Assembly: GCA_017399185.1 (NCBI GenBank)
Contig: JAFQEA010000002.1
Location: 124,001 to 188,000, forward strand
Direction: 5' to 3'
From: Clostridia bacterium
Lineage (GTDB): Bacteria > Bacillota > Clostridia > Christensenellales > Borkfalkiaceae
Length of the DNA: 64,000 nt
The translations under genes and the position numbers were made by a program. Under the pieces are notes generated by a model. The model saw nothing but the letters and a program-made list of their open reading frames with translations. It made no database searches and was not told the DNA's origin. Below are positions 44,456-51,341 of this stretch, in pieces (the stretch's first letter is position 1; the number at the start of each line of letters is the position of its first letter).

Positions 44456-44609
44456 GTATTTTATAAATTTTGTATATTTATCGTGAAAAAAGCAAAGCCT
44501 GCCGAAAGCTTTTTTATTAATAAGGCAAGCTAACGTTTGCAGTTATTTATACAAATAAGTGCAAATAAGGCAAGCATACGCTTGCAGTTATTTACACAAA
44601 ATGTGTAAA

Positions 44610-44633
44610 TAACCGACCTATAGAGCAACTTTT
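44610..44633 (+). repeat. TATAG element copy 19 (intergenic)
   Basis: Core TAACCGACCTATAG, then AGCAACTTTT; preceded by paired hairpins and followed directly by R4b. Confidence 0.8.
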
Positions 44634-44743
44634 TATAAAAAATGCCCGGCATAAAAGAAGCCGCGCATTTTTACAGCTGTGCAACGCACGGCGTGACTTA
44701 TTACGGTTAATTTGCTCGCTACGCTCGCAAAGCTTGATTAAAT
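44631..44743 (+). repeat. R4 repeat, copy b
   Basis: Matches 37618-37730; the AATGC/GCATT stem has compensated or loop changes (cccggc for cacagc). Confidence 0.8.
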
Positions 44744-44764
44744 TAAAAAATACGTTGTTAGCCT

Positions 44765-44830
44765 ATACAATCCTTCAGTCTTTGACTTCGTCAAATCCAG
44801 CTCCCTTTACACAAGGGAGCCTTTTAAATT
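44765..44830 (+). repeat. R2 repeat, copy d
   Basis: Identical to R2 copy c, including flanking cctatacaatcc and ttttaaatt. Confidence 0.8.
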
Positions 44831-44908
44831 TTAATAAGGCTTGGTTGCTTGCGATTGCAAGCAACCAACTGACAATAATTCTTCATTATTCATTCTTCAT
44901 TCTTCATT
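44831..44908. repeat. R3 repeat, copy d
   Basis: Same perfect TTGGTTGCTTGC / GCAAGCAACCAA hairpin and ttcattc repeats as copy c. Confidence 0.75.
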
Positions 44909-44938
44909 AAAAAAGCAGGGCAAAAACCCTGCTTTTTT
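44909..44938. terminator. Bidirectional terminator
   Basis: GCAGGG / CCCTGC stem with flanking A- and T-runs, fourth copy of this terminator in the window. Confidence 0.85.
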
Positions 44939-44953
44939 ATAAATAAGTACAAA

Positions 44954-44977
44954 TAACCGACCTATAGCCCCACTTTT
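44954..44977 (+). repeat. TATAG element copy 20 (intergenic)
   Basis: Core TAACCGACCTATAG, tail CTTTT, just downstream of the cytoplasmic GH32 gene and its terminator. Confidence 0.8.
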
Positions 44978-44980
44978 AAA

Positions 44981-45012
44981 GAAAAAGCGGCGCTCTTAAC
45001 GCCGCAATTTTT
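44981..45012 (-). terminator. Terminator of the fructan operon
   Basis: Minus-strand GCGGCG / CGCCGC stem with T-run directly after the stop codon of the last gene of the locus. Confidence 0.8.
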
Positions 45013-46370
45013 TATTTAAGTATAACGTCATCCCTTTGGTAGTGACAAGTGTCGGCTTCAACAAGAAGCTCAAGATTGTCAGCATCACAAGGGGGATAAA
45101 TCGTTGATGATAGTGCCCTGCCGTCTTCAAAAATTTCGACGGAGAACTTATCTAAAACGATAGTTAAGGTCAACTGCTTTTGTAGCGAGCAAGGCATACG
45201 GCGTTTGCCGCTTAAAGAATCGCTATCCTTTTCCACGCCAACGATAGGCTCGCCCGAATTAGAGCGGTCAAACACCCATTTGCCATCCGATAAAGAAAGC
45301 GTGGTGTAATTCGTGCCGTTTGAACGCATTTTAAGGTTAAGGCTTTTAAGGTTTTCACACTTTATTGTGATAACGCCCTTTTCAGCCTTGTCAAAAAGCC
45401 TACCTTGAACGTCAGCTTCAAACACCTTTTGACAATTTACAACAGGCGTTTGACAAAGCCTTCCGTCTTTCACCGATACCTTTCTTGGTACGGTAAGCAT
45501 ACCTGCAAAACCGAACTTTTCAGCCGGGCAAGACCTATCCCACATATTAAGCCAACCCATGATAATCGGCTTATAGGCGAAGATTTGCGGCGCATAGATA
45601 TCAAAACCGTAGTCAACGATGCCGCGTGATTTTTCGGCAAAATGCCCTGTTTGATAATCTAATTCACCCACGTAAAAGCGGCTTGTGTGAACATTTAAAT
45701 GCACGCCGTTTTCGCTTGGCTGGAACTGCTCACACGACAATAGGCAAGGTAATTCCTGATTATAATCGGGGCACTCTATCATACTGCCTTTACTATCCGT
45801 GCCGAAAATATCGCTTATAAATTCCCAGTCAAACAGGTTAGTTGACTTAAATAACAGGATACGTCCCCTGCCTTTTATCTTACGCGCGGCAACAGCGCAC
45901 CAAAAATAACCGTTATGTTCCCAAACCTTTGGGTCACGGAAATCGCAAGGTGCATAGCCGTTTGGCAAAAGGTCTTCACCGATGACAACGCCGTGCTTTT
46001 TAAAGGTTATGCCGTCGCTACTTTCGGCAAGGCATTGAATTTGGCGTACGCTTTCGCCGCCCTGGTTTTCAATAAAACCGGTGTACATAAGCCACATTTT
46101 GTTATCGTGAACGATTGCACTGCCCGAAAAGCATCCGTTCTTATCAAAATCATCCCCGGGGATTAAGGCGTTTGGCAGGTATTGCCAGTTTGTTAAGTCA
46201 TCGCTGACAACGTGCCCCCAATGCATAGGCCCCCATTTTGTATCGTACGGGTTTGATTGAAAAAATACGTGGTATTGACCATTAAAATATATTAACCCGT
46301 TTGGGTCGTTAATCCAACCGGTTTTCCCCGTTACGTGGAAATACGGTTGATTGGTTTTAGTAATAGCCAT
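45012..46370 (-). CDS. sacC: Cytoplasmic GH32 beta-fructosidase
   Basis: A 452-residue GH32 enzyme without signal peptide. The three catalytic motifs are intact: WINDPNG (nucleophile Asp22), FRDP (Asp146) and ECP (acid/base Glu199). A five-bladed propeller (to about 310) is followed by the GH32 C-terminal beta sandwich. It should release fructose from imported fructo-oligosaccharides or sucrose. It could equally be named scrB; no phosphotransferase system gene is nearby, so unphosphorylated oligosaccharides are more likely. The ribosome site is weak, and a strong hairpin lies just upstream (46394-46416). Last gene of the locus. AYKPIIMGW, at the conserved YAPQ...IGW region, is encoded by TATAG element 21. 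Confidence 0.88.
   Translation of the reverse strand: MAITKTNQPYFHVTGKTGWINDPNGLIYFNGQYHVFFQSNPYDTKWGPMHWGHVVSDDLTNWQYLPNALIPGDDFDKNGCFSGSAIVHDNKMWLMYTGFIENQGGESVRQIQCLAESSDGITFKKHGVVIGEDLLPNGYAPCDFRDPKVWEHNGYFWCAVAARKIKGRGRILLFKSTNLFDWEFISDIFGTDSKGSMIECPDYNQELPCLLSCEQFQPSENGVHLNVHTSRFYVGELDYQTGHFAEKSRGIVDYGFDIYAPQIFAYKPIIMGWLNMWDRSCPAEKFGFAGMLTVPRKVSVKDGRLCQTPVVNCQKVFEADVQGRLFDKAEKGVITIKCENLKSLNLKMRSNGTNYTTLSLSDGKWVFDRSNSGEPIVGVEKDSDSLSGKRRMPCSLQKQLTLTIVLDKFSVEIFEDGRALSSTIYPPCDADNLELLVEADTCHYQRDDVILK
45563..45586 (+). repeat. TATAG element copy 21 (inside GH32 gene)
   Basis: Core TAATCGGCTTATAG, T-rich tail, antisense to the gene, encoding AYKPIIM in the same frame as copy 12 in tcdA. Confidence 0.7.
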
Positions 46371-46393
46371 AAAGAGTTTCTCACTTTTTGCAT

Positions 46394-46416
46394 CCCCCCA
46401 CCGCTTTGGTGGGGGA
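46394..46416 (-). other. Intercistronic GC-rich stem-loop
   Basis: CCCCCACC / GGTGGGGG with 5-nt loop and no T-run on the transcribed strand. Lies between the 740-residue binding protein and the cytoplasmic GH32 gene. Probably a partial terminator or an end-protecting hairpin that sets relative expression. Confidence 0.6.
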
Positions 46417-46455
46417 ACGCTGTTTTGGTTAATTTGAACTAATGATTATAATATT

Positions 46456-48678
46456 TTATTGAATTGCTGCAATGAAGCCTTCCGGTGCGCTTTCTAAATT
46501 TGCCCTGAAATCGTCAACAACGAAGCAGCCATAGTTACTTACAGAATTATCATATACTCTGAAGAAGCATGCAGTCGTTTCACCAGTGTATTGATAATAG
46601 TAAGCATACATTTCGGTGTTAGCCTTACCTGGTGCTTCGTTATAGAAGGTTGCAATTACAGTACCGTCAGCCCTTACAAGCTGAATATAAACATCACGCG
46701 TACCTGCACCACCAAATCTGAACGATACGTATTTTCCTTTTTCTAAATTAAAGGTTGAACTTACTAATTCACCTTTAGTGCCTTCGCAGTTAGTGCCGTC
46801 AGGTCTGCAGAAGGTGAATAAGTTGTTACCATCCTTTCTACCGTCGTTCTTTGTATACCAGCCTGCATCGTGCTCTGAACTTTCAACCCAACCTAACGTG
46901 TTGTGCGCACCTGCTTCCCAAATGTTCATTTTCCAGCCGTTTAAACCATTTTCAAAGCTACCATTACCAACGCTATATGTGTCGATATTGTTTGCAGTAT
47001 GACCTGCTGGTAAGTTATCAGTGCTTGCATAATATGTAACAACGCTGTCAAATGATACGCAGCCCCAACCTTCTGAAGCGTAGTCAACAACTTGGATTCT
47101 TGCAGTCTTACCAATATGAGCGCTTAAATCTGCAACGTATTGGATTAAAACAGCGTCTTGTTGTGCTTGTTGATGATATCTTGCAAGGATTTCGTTAGTA
47201 GCAACGTCAATTACTTGAACGTAACAGAATTCGTTACCGCCGCCACCAAGCTTAAATGAAATCCAGCCCGTGCCGCCAATTTCAAATACAGGGCTTGTGA
47301 GTGAACCTTTGTTACCTTCTCTCATAGTATCAGCACCAAAGCTTTCTACACCCGTAAAGAGATATTCCCCGTCTTTACCGTAAGGAGTATTTTCTTTCCA
47401 GTAACCGGTTGCATTGGTTACAACACCGATTTCGCCAACGTTCCACCAACCACGATTATCACCGAGTTCGAAGCCGCCGTTGAATAAATCGTAAATAGTG
47501 CCTGAAACAGCATAATCAACAGGTGTTGCTACGTTAAAGCCTTGTGGTTCTTGTCCGTAATAAGTCTTAAAGCTATCTACAAAGAATAAACCGTAATTGG
47601 AATCTGCATTGTCGCTGATGCGGAAGAATACTTCTTTGCCTAAATGTTCAGAAAGGTCTGCCTTGTAAGCAACAAGTGTACAACCGCTCTTGCGGTCATC
47701 TGTGCGATCTTGCCATGAACCATTGTAGTAACGAGCAAGAATTTGTTTAGTTTGAGCATCAACAACGTCAATAAATACGTAGTTGCCGTCCTTCATAGCG
47801 CCAACCTTAAAGGTTACAAAGCCTGAACCACCAACAGTGAACGTTGGGCTTGTTAAAGTACCAACGGCTTTTTCTTCAGCGCCTGGTGCGTATGCAGAGA
47901 ACATCTTTTTACCTTCCATACCGAAAGCATAACCTTCAGCACTTTCAGGGTCATTTAACCAATAATGTGTATCAGAACTTACGTCGCCGATATTACCAAC
48001 CTTTGTCCAGCCTGTTAAACCGTCTTCAAAATCGCCGTTTTTCATTATATATTCGCTTGAATCTTTAGTAATGCATGCACGAGCGAATTCAGATTCGGAT
48101 TCAGAGTCAGATTCTTTTTTCCAAAGTTCTAAAACAAGGCCGTTGTTTTCGTACATAACAACCTTGGTTAATTCCGACGTGTCACCAATCCACATTGGAG
48201 CAACAAAGTGTACCCATTCAGTTGTAACAGCAGTTACATATTTGCTTTCAACAACTTCCCAAGTACCGATAGTCGCCATTTCTTCTAAATCGGTATAGTA
48301 AGCTTCAACAGAAGTGCCGTAAACCGTGAAGTCATTAACTTCTACGCCGTCTTCAACGTGGAAACGAACCATATCACTACCAACGTCTTTATAACCACCG
48401 TTTGTAGTAGCGGTTGTCATATAAAGTCTGCCTGGAGTGTAGGTTGTTCTTCTGATAAGCTCGTCAGCGGCAGCGTGGAAGTAAGCTTCACCAGTAGCGT
48501 CAGTGAAAATTTCCGTTTCTTTTGTGTAATAGCCATTATTGTAATAAGTGGCTAAAAGTTGTTTTGCCTCTCCGTTAACGTCGTTAGCTTCAGCTTGTCT
48601 TTTAAAGCCTGGTACTGCAATAAATAGAGCAGCAATAGCTACGCATAAGCAAAGTGCAACGCTAATTAAACGTTTCAT
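46456..48678 (-). CDS. Secreted protein with three carbohydrate-binding-like modules
   Basis: A 740-residue protein with a type I signal peptide (cleavage likely after AEA near residue 32) and no lipobox or anchor, so probably released or wall-associated. Residues about 35-215 form an unassigned beta-rich domain ending in an acidic SDSESESE run. Three modules follow of about 155 residues each, starting KNGDFEDGLTGW, NGGFELGDNRGW and GNGSFENGLNGW. Each ends in a GxxxVDSFxTYY-like segment. The same module occurs four times in the next protein upstream. The fold resembles carbohydrate-binding beta sandwiches; fructan as ligand is inference from location between GH32 genes. AAGGAG precedes the ATG. 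Confidence 0.65.
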   Translation of the reverse strand: MKRLISVALCLCVAIAALFIAVPGFKRQAEANDVNGEAKQLLATYYNNGYYTKETEIFTDATGEAYFHAAADELIRRTTYTPGRLYMTTATTNGGYKDVGSDMVRFHVEDGVEVNDFTVYGTSVEAYYTDLEEMATIGTWEVVESKYVTAVTTEWVHFVAPMWIGDTSELTKVVMYENNGLVLELWKKESDSESESEFARACITKDSSEYIMKNGDFEDGLTGWTKVGNIGDVSSDTHYWLNDPESAEGYAFGMEGKKMFSAYAPGAEEKAVGTLTSPTFTVGGSGFVTFKVGAMKDGNYVFIDVVDAQTKQILARYYNGSWQDRTDDRKSGCTLVAYKADLSEHLGKEVFFRISDNADSNYGLFFVDSFKTYYGQEPQGFNVATPVDYAVSGTIYDLFNGGFELGDNRGWWNVGEIGVVTNATGYWKENTPYGKDGEYLFTGVESFGADTMREGNKGSLTSPVFEIGGTGWISFKLGGGGNEFCYVQVIDVATNEILARYHQQAQQDAVLIQYVADLSAHIGKTARIQVVDYASEGWGCVSFDSVVTYYASTDNLPAGHTANNIDTYSVGNGSFENGLNGWKMNIWEAGAHNTLGWVESSEHDAGWYTKNDGRKDGNNLFTFCRPDGTNCEGTKGELVSSTFNLEKGKYVSFRFGGAGTRDVYIQLVRADGTVIATFYNEAPGKANTEMYAYYYQYTGETTACFFRVYDNSVSNYGCFVVDDFRANLESAPEGFIAAIQ

Positions 48679-48724
48679 AAAAATTCTCCTTTTCTATTTA
48701 TATATTTTTCATTTTTATTAAGCC

Positions 48725-48758
48725 CGGTAAGGTATTTTGCAAGACAAAATACCTACCG
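48725..48758 (-). other. Intercistronic stem-loop
   Basis: CGGTAGGTATTTTG / CAAAATACC(T)TACCG, 14 bp with one bulge and a 5-nt loop, no T-run. Lies between the two binding-protein genes; probably an mRNA stability or processing element. Confidence 0.6.
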
Positions 48759-48797
48759 CGTTTATTAAATATAACCATTTTACCCTGCACCCGGCAA

Positions 48798-51329
48798 TCA
48801 GCCATTTGCAAGCTTATTTTCGATAAGTGTTGCTTCAGGGATATCACTTGCAGATTCATAGTAAGTGATAAAGCTATCAACAGCCAAGCAGCCCCAATCG
48901 TTTTGTGCGTTATCAACAACCCTGATATAGACTTCGCTACCCATAAATTGTGATAAGTCAGCCTTGAATTGGAACATATAAGCTTCCTTGCTACGGTCGT
49001 TATCGTTGTGATATTTTGCAATTACCTGATTTGTTTCAGCATCAACGATTTCGATATAGCAATTATCGTTCTGACCTCCGCCAAGCTTAAAGGTGATAAA
49101 GCCGCAGCCACCAACCGTGAAGGTTGAGCTTGTTAAAGTGCCCTTTGCGCCTTCCATCCAGCCGTTAACGTCTTCAACACCCGTGAATAAGTAACTGCCG
49201 TCCTTATTATAAGGCTTGTCTGCATTCTTCCAGAATACGTCCTGACCGGAAACATAACCGATTTCGGTATCGCCTTCCGTCCTTGAAAGCGTCCAACCGG
49301 TTAAGTCGCCCGTTTCAAAGTCGCCGTTTAATACCTGGTATGGGTTGCTTTCGCCAAGAATTGTGTCTGATGTTTCAGGCTTGATATCCTTTGCAAGGTT
49401 TGCCTTTTCAGGTACTGCAACCATTTCCTTATAATAGGTTACAAAGCTGTCCACGGTGATTAAGCCCCAGTTGCTTGTGCCGTTATCCACAACGCGGATT
49501 TTTAAGCTTCTGCCCATAAATGCGGAAAGGTCTGCCTTGTACCAAACCATGTTTGCAAGGTTACTGCCGTTATTGATGATGCCAATACCCTTGTCATTGA
49601 ATAATCTGTTAGCATAACGTGCAAGCTCTTCGCCCGTTTCAGCGTCGATAATAGAAATATAACATTCCAATGGGTTGCCGCCGCCACCTAACAAATAGGT
49701 AATGTAGCCGCTACCGCCAACGATGAACGCCGAGCTTATGAGCGTACCCTTGTGGTGTTCTAAAACGCCATCGGCTTCGTCAACGATACCGGAGAATAAG
49801 TAAGCACCCTTCTTGTTGTACGGTAAGTTTTCGTTCCACCAGCCTGAAGCGTTGGTTACCTTACCAATCTTTTGGCCTTCCAACGTCCAACCGGTCAAAT
49901 CGCCCGTTTCAAAGCCGCCGTTTACTACCTGATACTCACTATCAAGCATAACGTCTGCATCGTAAACTGCCAGGAACGATTCAGAATCAATCCATAAAGG
50001 CTTTTCTTCCCAATAGGTCTGTACGCTATCTAAAGTGATACAGCCTAAATCATCGGGTGAAGCGTTTGTATCGATAACTTCGATAAACATTGTTTCGCCA
50101 ATGTACTTGGAAAGGTCTGCATAGTATTGAACCATGTTCAATAAGCGCATGCCGTTTTGTACGTATGGGAATTGATAATTCCAGTACTTGAAGTTGGAAT
50201 ATCTTGCAACTTCGATTTCTTCATTGCCCGTTCTGACCATAAATCTTAAGTAGGTCTTGCTGTTATCCTGACAGCCGCCAAGCTTATAGCTTACGTAGCC
50301 GCTGCCACCTAACACGAAGTCAGATGAGCGCATAACACCCGTTGCAGACGGCATGTACATACCGTAGTGGTAATTACCGTCGCGTGAGTAAGTGATATTT
50401 TCGTTCCACCAAACCTTTTCGGTGTTAACGCCTTCGTTAGAGAAAGCTTCGCCTTCGACGATTTCCCAACCGGCAAGTGAGCCTAATTCAAAGCCGCCGT
50501 TTTTGATTTCGTAAATTGAAGGTGCAACAGCTTCTGTTACGTATTCGGTAACCTTTGTAAAGAATACGCCTTCGGTTTGTGGGTCAACGTATTCGCCAAC
50601 CCTGATATCGTCAACCGCAAAGTAGCCGTAATAGTGGCTTTCGTCGTTATCGACGATTCTGATGTAAATTTCTTGATTTTTGTATTCGGATAAATCTAAA
50701 TAATATTCATAGAAGTTATCCGTGTTGTAAACGCCTGCTTCATATCTTTCAGGGATTACGTAGCTTTCAGTATGCTCGTGGAAGTATTCGTTAGTTTGCA
50801 TTGCTATCATTTTGTCGGTTTCAACCAAATAAAACCCAACGAAGCAAATTCTTTCCCTTGCCTTTTGCGGCGCACCCGTGCCCTTACCAACGGTAAGCGC
50901 ACCACCGGCTAATTTAAGACTGATTACGCCGTCTTCGGGAACGGTAAAGGTTGTTGAACGGATAGCACCCGTTCTTGCACCCGAATATTTGCCGTGATAG
51001 CCTTTACCCGTTAAGTACCAATTACCCGTGTGGTTAATTGATAACTGGTTGTTGTTAGCGTCGTCCTTATACGTAAAGGTCTTTTGCGAAGAAATGCAAT
51101 CGTCGTCAAAAGCGTCGCCGTATTCAACCGTCCAGCCCGACAAATCGGCAGATTCAAAGCCACCGTTGATAAGCTCTGACTTGACAGGGGTTTGACCACC
51201 CGGCGTTTGACCGCCCGGTGTCTGACCTGAATTCTGGTTATCTTTATTGTCCTTGCCGCAGCCGACAATACCGATACATAAACAAATTACACATAAAATG
51301 CTTAAAATTATAGTTAATCTTTTACGCAT
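48798..51329 (-). CDS. Lipoprotein with four carbohydrate-binding-like modules
   Basis: An 843-residue lipoprotein (lipobox IVGC, Cys24, then a GQTPGGQTP repeat linker). Four modules of about 160-180 residues start NGGFESADLSGW, NGGFELGSLAGW, NGGFETGDLTGW and NGDFETGDLTGW. They share inner motifs SSxFxVGGSGYIxxxLGGG, then an acidic Asp-Ala segment IxDAETGE, then IRVxDNGxSNWGxxxVDS. No catalytic domain is visible. Likely a surface glycan-binding protein that holds fructan for the GH32 enzymes, comparable in role to SusD-like proteins but unrelated. AGGGGG precedes the ATG; the gene follows the GH32 lipoprotein by 12 bp. Confidence 0.7.
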   Translation of the reverse strand: MRKRLTIILSILCVICLCIGIVGCGKDNKDNQNSGQTPGGQTPGGQTPVKSELINGGFESADLSGWTVEYGDAFDDDCISSQKTFTYKDDANNNQLSINHTGNWYLTGKGYHGKYSGARTGAIRSTTFTVPEDGVISLKLAGGALTVGKGTGAPQKARERICFVGFYLVETDKMIAMQTNEYFHEHTESYVIPERYEAGVYNTDNFYEYYLDLSEYKNQEIYIRIVDNDESHYYGYFAVDDIRVGEYVDPQTEGVFFTKVTEYVTEAVAPSIYEIKNGGFELGSLAGWEIVEGEAFSNEGVNTEKVWWNENITYSRDGNYHYGMYMPSATGVMRSSDFVLGGSGYVSYKLGGCQDNSKTYLRFMVRTGNEEIEVARYSNFKYWNYQFPYVQNGMRLLNMVQYYADLSKYIGETMFIEVIDTNASPDDLGCITLDSVQTYWEEKPLWIDSESFLAVYDADVMLDSEYQVVNGGFETGDLTGWTLEGQKIGKVTNASGWWNENLPYNKKGAYLFSGIVDEADGVLEHHKGTLISSAFIVGGSGYITYLLGGGGNPLECYISIIDAETGEELARYANRLFNDKGIGIINNGSNLANMVWYKADLSAFMGRSLKIRVVDNGTSNWGLITVDSFVTYYKEMVAVPEKANLAKDIKPETSDTILGESNPYQVLNGDFETGDLTGWTLSRTEGDTEIGYVSGQDVFWKNADKPYNKDGSYLFTGVEDVNGWMEGAKGTLTSSTFTVGGCGFITFKLGGGQNDNCYIEIVDAETNQVIAKYHNDNDRSKEAYMFQFKADLSQFMGSEVYIRVVDNAQNDWGCLAVDSFITYYESASDIPEATLIENKLANG

Positions 51330-51341
51330 ATTATCCCCCTA

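Larger units (their letters stand above)
44340..45011. other. 672-bp intergenic region with promoter and repeat mosaic
   Basis: Promoter and leader of the LRR lipoprotein at 44340-44455; then paired hairpins, TATAG elements 19 and 20, R4b, R2d, an R3 tract and two terminators up to the GH32 gene end. No coding frame. Confidence 0.8.

Noticed and set aside
48698..49021. Minus-strand 107-codon frame between the two binding-protein genes
   Set aside because: It overlaps the end of the lipoprotein gene in another frame and covers the intercistronic hairpin; no independent support.
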